Origin: Blastococcus sp. TBT05-19
GTDB lineage: Bacteria; Actinomycetota; Actinomycetes; Mycobacteriales; Geodermatophilaceae
Direction of reading: 5' to 3'
DNA: 64,000 bases
NCBI RefSeq assembly: GCF_003319095.1
Contig: NZ_QOHI01000002.1
Span: forward strand, 1-64,000
A program made the position numbers and the translations under genes. This document shows, piece by piece, positions 55,954-64,000 of the stretch (within the stretch, counting starts at the first letter, position 1; every line of letters begins with the position of its first letter). Below the pieces are notes generated by a model. It searched no databases and was not told the origin of the DNA. It saw only the letters and a list, made by a program, of their open reading frames with translations.

Positions 55954-57312
55954 TCACCCCTGCTCGGTCCGGCTGACCACGCGGGCGGCCACCACGACCG
56001 GGTCGTAGGTGGGCGAGAACGGCGGCGCGTAGGAGAGGTCGGACCCGGCCAGGTCCTCGGCGGTCATGCCGGCCCAGATCGCGGCGGCCAGCACGTCGAT
56101 CCGCTTCCCCGACCCCGGCCCGCCCACGATCTGCGCGCCGATCAGCTGCCCGGACCCGGCCTCGCTGAGGAGCTTGATCGCGATCTCCTCCGCACCCGGG
56201 TAGTAGCCGGCCCTCGTCGTCGCCTCGATCGTGTCGGTCCGGTAGTCGAACCCGGCCTCCTCCGCCTGCGTCGTGCACAGGCCCGTGCGGGCGACCTCGA
56301 TCTCGCCGACCTTGGTGAGGGCGGTCCCGAGGACCCCGGCGAAGCGCGCGGGCCGGCCGCCGATCACCGAGCCCGCCACCCGGCCCTGCTTGTTGGCGTG
56401 GGTGCCCAGCGCCACGTGCGCGGCCTCGCCGGTCACGCGGTGGAAGGTCTGCGCGCAGTCGCCGGCTGCGTAGATCTCCGGGTGCGACCTGGTCCGCTGC
56501 GTCCGGTCGACGTCGATGGCCCCGGTGGCGCCGAGCCGGATGCCGGCGGCCTCGGCGAGCGCCACCTCCGGGCCCATGCCGAGCCCGAGGACGACCAGGT
56601 CGGCCTCGTAGCTCCCGGCGTCGGTGCGCACCCCGCAGGCCCGCCCCGACGCGTCGACCAGCACCTCGCGCACGGCCTGGTCGGTGTGCACGTCCATGCC
56701 CATGGCGCCCATGCCGGCGCGCACCCGCTCCCCCATGTCTGCGTCGAGCAGCTGCATGGGCAGCGGGTCGGCGAGCACGACGGTGACCTCGAGGCCGCGC
56801 CGCTGCAGGACCTCGGCCATCTCCAGGCCGATGTAGCCCCCGCCCAGGACCAGCCCGCGGCGCGCCCCGCCGTCCAGAGCCGCCCGGATCGCCGCGCCGT
56901 CGTCCAGCCGGTGCACGCCGAAGACGCCCGGGGCGTCCAGCCCGGGGATCGGCGGCCGGGACGGGCGCCCGCCGGTGGCCACCACCAGCCGGTCGTAGCC
57001 GATCCGCTCGCCGTCGGCGGTGACCACCTTCCCGGCCTCGGTCTCGATCTCCTCGGCCCGCGTGCCGGTGCGGACGGTGATGTCCTTGGCCGCGAAGTCC
57101 TCCGGCGTGCGCGCGATGAGGTGCTCCCGCCGCTCCACCTGCCCGCCGATCCAGTACGGGATGCCGCAGGCGGAGTAGGAGACGTCCGGCCCCTGCTCCA
57201 GCACGACGATGTCGAGGTCGTCGGCGTCCCGCAGACGGCGGGCCTGCGCCGCAGCGGACATCCCGGCGGCGTCCCCACCGATGACGACGAGCCGTTCCCG
57301 GGATCCGCTCAT
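55954..57312 (-). CDS. CoA-disulfide-reductase-like FAD oxidoreductase
   Basis: 452 residues, NAD(P)H-dependent flavoprotein disulfide reductase of the single-cysteine class: VVIGGDAAGMSAAAQARRL, then DVSYSACGIPYWIGG whose Cys is the redox residue of CoA-disulfide reductases, LVLGGGYIGLEMAEVL (NAD domain) and YAAGDCAQTF. Starts with ATGA overlap on the FAD-linked oxidase gene. Could reduce CoA disulfide, persulfides or NADH oxidase-type substrates; not decidable here. Confidence 0.9.
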   Translation of the reverse strand: MSGSRERLVVIGGDAAGMSAAAQARRLRDADDLDIVVLEQGPDVSYSACGIPYWIGGQVERREHLIARTPEDFAAKDITVRTGTRAEEIETEAGKVVTADGERIGYDRLVVATGGRPSRPPIPGLDAPGVFGVHRLDDGAAIRAALDGGARRGLVLGGGYIGLEMAEVLQRRGLEVTVVLADPLPMQLLDADMGERVRAGMGAMGMDVHTDQAVREVLVDASGRACGVRTDAGSYEADLVVLGLGMGPEVALAEAAGIRLGATGAIDVDRTQRTRSHPEIYAAGDCAQTFHRVTGEAAHVALGTHANKQGRVAGSVIGGRPARFAGVLGTALTKVGEIEVARTGLCTTQAEEAGFDYRTDTIEATTRAGYYPGAEEIAIKLLSEAGSGQLIGAQIVGGPGSGKRIDVLAAAIWAGMTAEDLAGSDLSYAPPFSPTYDPVVVAARVVSRTEQG

Positions 57313-58727
57313 GCCTTCAGCGTGCCACCCCGGCCCGCCGTGTACCGGAACACCGAGCCGGGGCTGAGCAGGCCCGCGGGGTCCAGCGCCGCCTTGATCG
57401 AGCGGTGCACCTCCAGCGACACCGGCCCGATCTCGCGCTCCAGCCAGTCGAGCTTGATCGTGCCCACCCCGTGCTCGCCGGTGATCGTGCCGCCGAGGGA
57501 GAGGCCGAGCTCGAGGATGTCGTCGAAGGCGGCGAAGGCCCGCTCCCGCTGATCGGCGTCGGCCGGGTCGAAGCAGATCGTCGGGTGCATGTTGCCGTCG
57601 CCGGCGTGCCCGACGACGCCGATGGTGAGCGCCCGCGCCGCCGCGATCGCGTCGCAGCCGTCGAGGAACGCGGCGATCCGCGACCGCGGGACGGCGACGT
57701 CGTCGATGAGCGTGCTGCCCAGCTGCGCCAGGGCCGGGAGCGCCATCCGCCGGGCCTGCAGGAGCAGGTCGCCCTCCGCGGGGTCCTCCGTGGTGTGCAC
57801 GAACTGCGCCCCCGCCTCCCGGCACAGCCCGGCCAGCGCCTCGATCTCCCGCGCGGCGGCCTCACCTCCCGCGTCGGACTGGGCGACCAGCAGCGCGTGC
57901 GCGTCCCGGTCGAGGTCGGCCTTCAGCAGGTCGTCGACCGCGCGGATGCAGGTGTTGTCCATGACCTCGAGCAGGCTGGGCACCAGGCCGGTCGTGACCA
58001 CCCGCTCCACGACCTGCCCGGTCTGCGCGGTGGTGGCGAAGGTGGCGGCCAGGGTGACCGGGCGCTGCGGCGCCGGGCGGAGCGCCAGGGTGGCCTCGGC
58101 GATGATCCCGAGCGTCCCCTCCGAACCCACGAACAGGCGGGCCAGGTCGTAGCCCGCCACGCCCTTGACGGTGCGCCGCCCGGTGCGCAGCACGCGACCG
58201 TCGGCCAGCACGACCTCGAGGGCGAGCACGTAGTCGGTGGTGACGCCGTACTTCACGCAGCACAGGCCACCGGAGTTCGTGGCGAGGTTGCCGCCGATGG
58301 TGCACCAGTCGTAGCTCGACGGGTCCGGGGGGTAGAAGAGCCCGGAGCCGGCGACGGCGTCGCGCAGGGCCTTGTTGACCACGCCCGGCTGGACCACGAC
58401 CAGCCGGTCGGCCTCGGAGATCTCGAGGACGGCGTCCATTCGGGTCAGCACCACGGTGATCGCGCCGTCGACGGCGTTGGCGCCACCGGCCAGGCCCGAG
58501 CCGGCACCGCGCGGCACCACCGGGATTCCGTGCCGGGCGGCCACCCGCATGATCGCGACGACGTCGTCGGTGCAGCGCGGGAAGACCACCGCGGCGGGGG
58601 TGCCCGCCTCGGCCAGCATGGCCTGGTCGCGCGCGTAGGCGGAGGTGACGTCGGGATCGGTCAGGACGCCGTCGCCGCCGAGCGCGTCGACGAGCTCGGC
58701 GAGCCACACGGTGGCGACTGTGGTCAC
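57309..58727 (-). CDS. FAD-linked oxidase, GlcD / D-lactate dehydrogenase type
   Basis: 472 residues from the GTG at 58727 (TACGGT 6 nt upstream); GTG at 58733 is the alternative. PCMH-type FAD domain with VPRGAGSGLAGGANA, GGNLATNSGGLCCVKYG and FVGSEGTLGIIAEATL, then the C-terminal cap with VGHAGDGNMHP and TGEHGVGTIKLDWL. Oxidises a 2-hydroxy acid such as glycolate or D-lactate. Operon partner of the disulfide-reductase-like gene. Confidence 0.92.
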   Translation of the reverse strand: MTTVATVWLAELVDALGGDGVLTDPDVTSAYARDQAMLAEAGTPAAVVFPRCTDDVVAIMRVAARHGIPVVPRGAGSGLAGGANAVDGAITVVLTRMDAVLEISEADRLVVVQPGVVNKALRDAVAGSGLFYPPDPSSYDWCTIGGNLATNSGGLCCVKYGVTTDYVLALEVVLADGRVLRTGRRTVKGVAGYDLARLFVGSEGTLGIIAEATLALRPAPQRPVTLAATFATTAQTGQVVERVVTTGLVPSLLEVMDNTCIRAVDDLLKADLDRDAHALLVAQSDAGGEAAAREIEALAGLCREAGAQFVHTTEDPAEGDLLLQARRMALPALAQLGSTLIDDVAVPRSRIAAFLDGCDAIAAARALTIGVVGHAGDGNMHPTICFDPADADQRERAFAAFDDILELGLSLGGTITGEHGVGTIKLDWLEREIGPVSLEVHRSIKAALDPAGLLSPGSVFRYTAGRGGTLKA

Positions 58728-58733
58728 CGTCAC

Positions 58734-58739
58734 ACCGTA
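58734..58739 (-). promoter_or_regulatory. -10 box, leaderless start of FAD-linked oxidase
   Basis: TACGGT on the minus strand, 6 nt before GTG 58727. Confidence 0.6.
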
Positions 58740-58763
58740 CGGCGTCCCCTGCGGCGCGGTGCT

Positions 58764-58828
58764 GGAACGGCCCCGTCGCAGGGACCCGGCGCGAGCGGAG
58801 CGAGTGCCGGGGGGCGACGGGGTCCTTC
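58764..58828 (-). repeat. Stop-codon-linked hairpin element, copy 3
   Basis: On the minus strand GAAGGACC begins one base after the pyrE stop. Arms CCGTCGC and GCGACGG pair; the loop carries CACTCGCTCCGCTCG; the element closes with GGCCGTTCC. Confidence 0.85.
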
Positions 58829-58829
58829 C

Positions 58830-59384
58830 TCAGTCGAGGCCGAGGTCGGCGAGGGTGAAGGCGGCGCGGTACTCGAAGCCGGCCTCCTCGACGGCCTGCC
58901 GACCACCCCGGTCGACGATGACGGCGATGCCGATGACCTCGGCGCCGGCCTCCTGCAGCGCCTCGGCCGCGGTGAGCGGGGAGCCGCCGGTGGTGGAGAC
59001 GTCCTCGACCACGAGCACCGCCCGCCCGGCGACGTCCGGCCCCTCGATCCGCCGCTGCAAACCGTGCGCCTTGCCCGCCTTGCGCACCACGCAGGCGTCG
59101 AGGAAGCCCTCGCCGGCGGAGGCCGCGTGCAGCATCGCCGTCGCCACCGGGTCCGCGCCCAGGGTGAGGCCGCCGACGACGTCGTAGCGGATGTCGCCGG
59201 TCAGCTGGCGCATCACGCGGCCCACGAGCGGAGCGCCCTCGTGGTGCAGCGTCAGGCGGCGCATGTCGATGTACCAGTCCGCCTCGCGCCCCGAGGAGAG
59301 GGTGACCTTCCCGTGCACGACGGCGAGGTCGACGATCAGCTGCAGCAGCCGGTCACGGTCCGGCAGGGCGGTGGGGGCCGTCAT
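58830..59384 (-). CDS. pyrE: Orotate phosphoribosyltransferase
   Basis: 184 residues. Transfers ribose-5-phosphate from PRPP to orotate in pyrimidine synthesis. PRPP loop AVLVVEDVSTTGGSPLTA; FLDACVVRKAGKAHG supplies the catalytic Lys. TAGGGT 7 nt before ATG indicates leaderless transcription; the longer frame to 59483 overlaps the terminator. Confidence 0.95.
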   Translation of the reverse strand: MTAPTALPDRDRLLQLIVDLAVVHGKVTLSSGREADWYIDMRRLTLHHEGAPLVGRVMRQLTGDIRYDVVGGLTLGADPVATAMLHAASAGEGFLDACVVRKAGKAHGLQRRIEGPDVAGRAVLVVEDVSTTGGSPLTAAEALQEAGAEVIGIAVIVDRGGRQAVEEAGFEYRAAFTLADLGLD

Positions 59385-59391
59385 GGCAAGG

Positions 59392-59397
59392 ACCCTA
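59392..59397 (-). promoter_or_regulatory. -10 box, leaderless start of pyrE
   Basis: TAGGGT on the minus strand, 7 nt before ATG 59384. Confidence 0.7.
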
Positions 59398-59403
59398 GAC
59401 ACG

Positions 59404-59447
59404 CCGCAGGGCCCCCGCCGGACGGGTGTCCGACGGGGGCCCTGCGG
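59404..59447 (-). terminator. Terminator after the fasciclin gene
   Basis: A 14-bp perfect stem (59404-59417 with 59434-59447), with a further CGGAC/GTCCG stem in the loop, lies 32 nt past the fasciclin stop and just upstream of the pyrE promoter. Confidence 0.85.
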
Positions 59448-59479
59448 TGCCCCTCCCAGGTGCAGGAGGAGCGGAGGGA

Positions 59480-60142
59480 TCACATACCGGCAGGCTTGAG
59501 GACCTGGTCGATGACGTAGACGGTGGCGTTGGCGGTCTGCACGTTGCCGCAGATCACCGAGGCCTCCATGCCGACGACGGTGCCGTCCATGGCGATCGAG
59601 AAGTCCTCACCGGAGCCCTCGATGGTCACCTCGTCGTTGTTCAGCGTGGTGTGGGTGCCGGCCAGGTCCTCCGGGCTCAGGCGGCCCGGGATGACGTGGT
59701 GGGTGAGCACCGTGGTCAGGGCCGCCTTGTCGGCGAGCAGACCCTGCAGGGCGTCGGCCGGGACGGCCTCGAACGCCGGGTTGGCCGGGGCCAGCACGGT
59801 GATGTCCTGCGCCGAGTTCAGGGTGTCGCCGAGCTCGGCGGCGGTGACGGCCTGGACCAGGGTGGACAGGATCGGGTTGTTGCTGGCGGCGGTGGCGACC
59901 GGGTCGTCGCTCATGCCCTCGACGCTGCCCTCGCCCTCGGTGGGCACCTGGGAGCAGGCCTCGCCGAACGGACCGTCGGACATGGGCATCGCGGAGCTCT
60001 CGGCGGCCGAGGAGCTGCTGCTGCTCGACGAACCCGACGCGGAGCTCTCCGAGCCCTCGTCCGAGCCGCCACAGGCGCTGAGGGTCACGGCGAGGGAGGT
60101 GACGGCGGTGAGCAGCATGCCGCGGGAAAGGGTGCGCTTCAT
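59480..60142 (-). CDS. Fasciclin-domain lipoprotein
   Basis: 220 residues. Lipobox SLAVTLSACGG, a 35-residue serine-rich linker ([17 protein letters not shown]), then one FAS1 domain: NNPILSTLVQAVTAAEL, DITVLAPANPAFEAVP (the H1-like block), LTTVLTHHVIPGRL and a closing NATVYVIDQVLKPAG. Secreted FAS1 lipoproteins resemble MPT70/MPT83 of mycobacteria and act in adhesion or surface assembly. Two cysteines could form a disulfide. Start at 60142 has ACGGAGCA. Confidence 0.92.
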   Translation of the reverse strand: MKRTLSRGMLLTAVTSLAVTLSACGGSDEGSESSASGSSSSSSSSAAESSAMPMSDGPFGEACSQVPTEGEGSVEGMSDDPVATAASNNPILSTLVQAVTAAELGDTLNSAQDITVLAPANPAFEAVPADALQGLLADKAALTTVLTHHVIPGRLSPEDLAGTHTTLNNDEVTIEGSGEDFSIAMDGTVVGMEASVICGNVQTANATVYVIDQVLKPAGM

Positions 60143-60288
60143 GGTCGGTGGTGCTCCGTTCCTGTTCCGTGCGACGTCGGTGTCGCGGTCGGGGTGGTGG
60201 TGGTGCACCGGCCGCGGGAGCGACCGGGTGGACGTCGCCGGCGGGCCGGGACGGGTCTGCGGGGTCCGGTGCGGGCACCGGACCGGGG

Positions 60289-61959
60289 TCAGGTGGTGAT
60301 CACCCGGACCGAGTGCCAGCCGCTGGCACCGTTCGGGAAGGGCGCCGCGCGCTCCTCCGTCTGCGTCTCGCCGTCCTTGCTGGTGGCGCGCACGGTGAGG
60401 TCGTGCTGGCCGGTGGCGAAGTCGTAGGGCAGCACCCACTGGCGCCACAGGTCGGCGTCGACCTCGGGCGAGAGCTCGGCCTCGACCCAGTCCTCGTCGT
60501 CGACCCTGACCTCGACGCGGGCGATGCCGCGCGTCTGCGCCCAGGCCACGCCCGCGATGGGACGGCGGCCGGCGGGGAACTGGCGCAGCGGCGCGGGGGT
60601 GTCGATCCGGCTGAACACCTTGATCGGGCCATCGGCGGCCCAGTCGCGCTCGACCCAGTAGGCGTCGAAGGCGTCGTAGGTGGTGGCGTCGATCGTGGTG
60701 ATCCACTTGCACGCCGACACGTAGCCGTAGAGGCCCGGGATCAGCATGCGCACCGGGAAGCCGTGCTCCACCGGCAGCGGCTCGCCGTTCATCCCGAACG
60801 CCAGCATGGCGTCCTCGACCTCGAGGGCCGAGCGCGTCGGAGCGCCGATGGTCATGCCGTCCGAGGACGTGCAGACCAGCTGGTCGCTGTCGTCGCCGAT
60901 GCCGTTCTCCCGGAGGAACGCGCCCAGGGGCACGCCCAGCCAGCGGGCGGTGCCGGCCAGCCGGCCGCCCACCTCGTTGGAGACGCAGGTGAGGGTGATG
61001 TCCCGCTCGATGATGTCGTCGCGGTCGAAGAGGTCCTGCAGCGAGTACGACTGCGGGGAGTCGAACTTGCCCTTCAGCGTGAGCGTGTAGTCCGAGGGGC
61101 GGATCTGCGGAACCGTGATCGCGGTGTCCACCCGGTAGAAGTCCTTGTTGGGGGTGACCAGCGGGGTCAGGCCCTCGATGCGGGGGGCCAGATCCGCGCC
61201 GGCGGGCAGCGCCGGGGCCGGGGAGGCCGGCCGGGGCAGCGCGAGGTCGCCGCGCTCGCCGGCGACGTCGAACCGCTGCTGGAGGAGGCGGCCACCGCCA
61301 CCGGCGACCGCGGCCACACCCACGGCCACGCCGCTGGTGAGGAAGAACCGGCGCCGGTCCATACCCGCGCCCTTGCGGTCGCCGGCACCCAGCGCGTCGC
61401 GCAGACGGCCGGCCAGACCGTACGGCGCGGGGGTCGGGGCGGGGGACGGGTCCGAGGTCGGGGCCGGGGTCTGCAGCGGGGACAGCAGGGCCAGCAGCGC
61501 GCCCGCGCCGACGAGGGCGCCGACCAGCGCCGGCAGGCCGTAGAGGATGCCGCCGGCCGGCCGGGTCACCGCGGCGACGACACCGACCAGCCCGAAGAGC
61601 AGGATCCCCGCGATGCCGAGGCGCCGGCTGCGCAGTCCGACCAGGCCGATGACCAGCGCGTAGATCGCGATCACGATCAGCGTGCCGACGATCAGGGCGA
61701 TCTTGTCGTTCTCGCCGAAGGTCCGGATGGCGAAGGCCTTGACCGGTTCCGGAGTCAGCGTGATCGCCGCGTCCCCGACGGCCACGACCGGCGAGGAGGC
61801 AGGTCCGACCAGGGCCGCGACGAGCTCGGCCACACCGAGCGCCACCGCGGCGGCGAGCAGCCCGGCCAGCGCGGCCAGCACCCGGCGGAGGCCGGTGCCG
61901 GGGCCGTCGCCACCGGTGGTGGCTCGCGGGTCCTGCTCGGTCATGGTCACGACAGGCAT
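60289..61959 (-). CDS. Membrane-anchored sulfite-oxidase-fold molybdopterin oxidoreductase
   Basis: 556 residues. Four transmembrane helices occupy the first 165 residues; after a Pro-rich linker there is a twin-arginine-like segment DRRRFFLTSG with a hydrophobic helix, then an oxidoreductase molybdopterin-binding domain (IERDITLTCVSNEVGG, where the Cys binds molybdenum; VEHGFPVRMLIPGLYGY) and a dimerisation (Mo-co) domain. Family members oxidise sulfite or reduce oxidised methionine/other S- or N-oxides; substrate unknown. 146 bp separate it from the fasciclin gene on the same strand. Confidence 0.88.
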   Translation of the reverse strand: MPVVTMTEQDPRATTGGDGPGTGLRRVLAALAGLLAAAVALGVAELVAALVGPASSPVVAVGDAAITLTPEPVKAFAIRTFGENDKIALIVGTLIVIAIYALVIGLVGLRSRRLGIAGILLFGLVGVVAAVTRPAGGILYGLPALVGALVGAGALLALLSPLQTPAPTSDPSPAPTPAPYGLAGRLRDALGAGDRKGAGMDRRRFFLTSGVAVGVAAVAGGGGRLLQQRFDVAGERGDLALPRPASPAPALPAGADLAPRIEGLTPLVTPNKDFYRVDTAITVPQIRPSDYTLTLKGKFDSPQSYSLQDLFDRDDIIERDITLTCVSNEVGGRLAGTARWLGVPLGAFLRENGIGDDSDQLVCTSSDGMTIGAPTRSALEVEDAMLAFGMNGEPLPVEHGFPVRMLIPGLYGYVSACKWITTIDATTYDAFDAYWVERDWAADGPIKVFSRIDTPAPLRQFPAGRRPIAGVAWAQTRGIARVEVRVDDEDWVEAELSPEVDADLWRQWVLPYDFATGQHDLTVRATSKDGETQTEERAAPFPNGASGWHSVRVITT

Positions 61960-62071
61960 TCGCGCGCCGGTGCGGATCCGGATTCATCTCGCACACAATT
62001 CTTCTGCACCCATCCCGACGGCTCCTCACCGGTGCGGGCGCAGGCGGCCCGCCGTCTGCAAGGCTGGGCGG

Positions 62072-62533
62072 GTGCCGGCCACCCCAGCCTCCCGTCCCGC
62101 GGACGCGGCGAGCCCCGCCCAGAAGCCCCCGTCGGTGCGTGTCGCCATCGGCCTCCTGGGAGCCCTCGCGGCGCTGCTCCTGCTCTACGCGGCGCTGACG
62201 TTCTTCGGGCGCGACGGGGTGATCCAGGCCCTCGCGACCGCGGGGCTCACCCGCGCGGAGGCCGAGCAGTTCGTCACCGTCAACGTCGCGTCGTCCCTCG
62301 TGCTCGGCGTGACCTTCGCCGTGTCGGCGATCGCCGTCGAGCGCCGCCGCGCGTGGGGCAGGTGGACCGGGCTGCTCGCCGCGACCGTCCTCGCCCTGCT
62401 GATGCTCTCGTCGATGCTGGCCGCCGGGGGCGTCAGCGCCGTCTCGCTGCTGCAGCTGGTGCTGTCGGTCTCGGCCGTGGCCAGCCTGCTGGCGCGCACC
62501 ACCCGGGAGTGGCTGGTGCCCGGGCGGGGCTGA
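62072..62533 (+). CDS. Four-helix membrane protein of unknown function
   Basis: 153 residues, GTG start. Helices around VAIGLLGALAALLLLYAALT, SSLVLGVTFAVSAIAVE, WTGLLAATVLALLMLSSML and LLQLVLSVSAVASLL, with the loop AGLTRAEAEQFVTVN between the first two. Near-matching -10 (AAGGCT) lies 6 nt upstream. Convergent with the next gene by 15 bp. No family recognised. Confidence 0.7.
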   Translation: MPATPASRPADAASPAQKPPSVRVAIGLLGALAALLLLYAALTFFGRDGVIQALATAGLTRAEAEQFVTVNVASSLVLGVTFAVSAIAVERRRAWGRWTGLLAATVLALLMLSSMLAAGGVSAVSLLQLVLSVSAVASLLARTTREWLVPGRG

Positions 62534-62548
62534 ACCTTGCGGCGGGGC

Positions 62549-63343
62549 TCAGCCCTGCCCGGTGGCCCGCTGCCACTTCCGGAAGCGGTACCAGTCGTTG
62601 GACGGCTTGAGCGCCAGCAGCACGACGGCGACGAGCAGGAGCACCGTCTGGAACCAGCCGAGCGCGTTCACGAACGGGATCGGGCCGCCCCCGTTGATCG
62701 CACCGGAGGGCGCGGCGATCAGCGAGAGGCCCGCGAACACCCAGAGCACGACCCGGGCCCAGTTGTGGCCGCGCCAGGCGAACCAGATGAAGAGCAGCTG
62801 CAGGGCGGTCACCACCAGCCCCACAACCAGTCCCACGCGCAGGAAGAGCTCGGCGAACTGCGCCGGGTCGATGCCCTCCAGGCCGGGGTCCTCGATGGCG
62901 CCGCCCGCCTGGTTCTGCGTCCACGTGAGGACCTCGTCGAACTCGACCAGCATCGCGATCGAGGCGACGACGCCCAGGACCAGGGCGGCCAGGTAGGCGC
63001 CCAACCCGGCGCGCACGGTCACCGGGCGCTCCATCGGCTTGGGCACCTCGCCGCCCCACCCCGCGGCGGCCGGCGGCGCGGCGGGGAACGCGTAGGGGTT
63101 CGGCGGCGGGTAGGGCGGCGGCTGGCCGTGCGGGTTCTGCTGCCCGTACGGAGGCTGCTGCTGGCCGTGAGGGGGCTGCTGCCCGTACGGAGGCTGCCCG
63201 TACAGGGGCTGGCCGTACGGGGGCTGGCCCGGCTGCGGCTGGGCGGGCGGCGACGGCCACGCAGGAGGTTGCCCACCCTGCTGGCCCTCCTGCGGCTGCT
63301 GCCCCTGCTGCTGGTCGTGCTGGTCGCCCGGCCCCGCCGTCAT
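62549..63343 (-). CDS. Pro/Gln-rich membrane protein with PYGQ repeats
   Basis: 264 residues, start with GGAGGCGGG. The first 105 residues are Pro/Gln/Gly/Tyr-rich with degenerate (P)PYGQ(Q) repeats. Four transmembrane helices follow ([67 protein letters not shown]). This layout is common for actinobacterial envelope proteins. Function unknown. Confidence 0.8.
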   Translation of the reverse strand: MTAGPGDQHDQQQGQQPQEGQQGGQPPAWPSPPAQPQPGQPPYGQPLYGQPPYGQQPPHGQQQPPYGQQNPHGQPPPYPPPNPYAFPAAPPAAAGWGGEVPKPMERPVTVRAGLGAYLAALVLGVVASIAMLVEFDEVLTWTQNQAGGAIEDPGLEGIDPAQFAELFLRVGLVVGLVVTALQLLFIWFAWRGHNWARVVLWVFAGLSLIAAPSGAINGGGPIPFVNALGWFQTVLLLVAVVLLALKPSNDWYRFRKWQRATGQG

Positions 63344-63416
63344 CCCGCCTCCGCTCGTCGTTCCCCCGTGGTGGCGATCATCGCCGACGCGGCGAGCCCG
63401 GACCAGCAGGGCACGC

Positions 63417-63453
63417 GAGCGACCCCCTGCCCGGGCCGGCAGGGGGCCGCTCC
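63417..63453. repeat. Short hairpin element related to the stop-codon-linked family
   Basis: GAGCGACC, arms CCCTGCC and GGCAGGG, and GGCCGCTCC match the flanks and arm layout of the 65-bp copies but lack the middle loop. It lies 5 bp past the clpB stop and is nearly palindromic, so orientation is unclear. Confidence 0.6.
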
Positions 63454-63458
63454 GCTCC

Positions 63459-64000
63459 TCACGCTCGGGTGACGCTCAGGCCCTCGGCGTCGCCGGCCGG
63501 CCAGTCGACGACCACCTCGTCGCCGTCCCGGATGTCGCCGGACAGCAGCGCCCTGGCCAGCTGGTCGCCGATGGCCGACTGCACGAGCCGGCGCAGCGGG
63601 CGGGCGCCGTAGACCGGGTCGAACCCGTTCAGCGCCAGCCAGTCGCGGGCGGCGTCGGTGACGGTCAGGGAGAGCCGGCGCGCGGCGAGCCGGCGGGCCA
63701 GGACGCCGACCTGGATGTCGACGATCCCGGTCAGCTCCTCGCTGCCCAGGGCCCGGAACACCACGACGTCGTCGAGCCGGTTGAGGAACTCCGGCTTGAA
63801 GTGCGACCGGACCACCTCCAGCACCGCGCCGCGGCGGGCGGCCTCCGGGACCGACTGGTCGGCGATGATCTGCGACCCGAGGTTCGAGGTCAGGATCAGG
63901 ATGGTGTTGCGGAAGTCCACCGTCCGGCCCTGGCCGTCGGTCAGCCGGCCGTCGTCGAGGACCTGCAGGAGCAGGTCGAAGACGTCGGGGTGCGCCTTCT
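63459..64000 (-). CDS. clpB: ClpB chaperone, C-terminal part
   Basis: About 180 residues, open at the right edge. AAA+ second domain: [20 protein letters not shown], then [16 protein letters not shown] (sensor 1), [12 protein letters not shown] with the arginine finger, and the D2-small domain [15 protein letters not shown] (sensor 2). ATP-driven disaggregase working with DnaK. Only the 3' part is present; the 5' end lies outside. Confidence 0.92.
   Translation of the reverse strand, partial: KAHPDVFDLLLQVLDDGRLTDGQGRTVDFRNTILILTSNLGSQIIADQSVPEAARRGAVLEVVRSHFKPEFLNRLDDVVVFRALGSEELTGIVDIQVGVLARRLAARRLSLTVTDAARDWLALNGFDPVYGARPLRRLVQSAIGDQLARALLSGDIRDGDEVVVDWPAGDAEGLSVTRA

Overview
The window is 64 kb of very GC-rich chromosome from an actinobacterium. 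A Geodermatophilaceae-like organism (Blastococcus / Geodermatophilus / Modestobacter type) is my best inference. It rests on base composition, many GTG starts, mycothiol-dependent formaldehyde oxidation (mscR), the DUF3073-purM-purF block, three-part FGAM synthase (purL/purQ/purS), DUF3151-fba, and numerous genes that appear to be transcribed without a 5' leader. No rRNA gene or species-specific marker is present, so genus is not decided.

Region 1 (1 to about 8490) is the right-hand part of an integrative element inserted at the 3' end of a tRNA-Lys(TTT) gene; its left end lies outside the window. It carries a truncated gene, a universal-stress-like protein, an ArdC-type antirestriction protein, an AlpA/Xis-like DNA-binding protein, small hypothetical genes, an Xre/MbcA-RES toxin-antitoxin pair divergent from an unrecognised 408-residue protein, three 11-bp-phased repeats, and a tyrosine integrase whose last codons are read out of the tRNA gene.

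Region 2 (8.5-29 kb) is mixed core and accessory: malate:quinone oxidoreductase, small membrane proteins, lipoproteins, a DUF2231-Rieske fusion, GtrA, a membrane phosphoesterase, a tRNA-Glu/Asp/Phe cluster, a glycosyltransferase, an MBL hydrolase / acyl-ligase / GMC oxidoreductase operon, an M23 peptidase with a coiled coil, a complete sugar ABC transporter and a branched-chain amino acid dehydrogenase.

Region 3 (29-51 kb) holds most of de novo purine synthesis: DUF3073, purM-purF, purL-purQ-purS, purB-purC, purD and purA. These are broken up by a mycothiol-dependent dehydrogenase with its MBL partner, an OFA-family transporter with a 46-residue companion, a secreted LGFP-repeat protein, an AI-2E-family permease, a glycerophosphodiesterase and rsgA.

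Region 4 (51-64 kb) has a second sugar permease/ATPase pair with no binding protein, fba with DUF3151, a CoA-disulfide-reductase-like enzyme with a FAD-linked oxidase, pyrE, a fasciclin lipoprotein, a membrane-anchored sulfite-oxidase-fold enzyme, and the 3' end of clpB at the right edge.

Two signals cut across the window. (i) A dispersed hairpin element of about 65 bp follows stop codons; its flanks and loop are nearly constant while its 7-bp stem arms vary with full base-pair compensation. (ii) A TANNNT -10 box lies 6-8 nt before the start codon of at least 13 genes, the layout of leaderless transcription.
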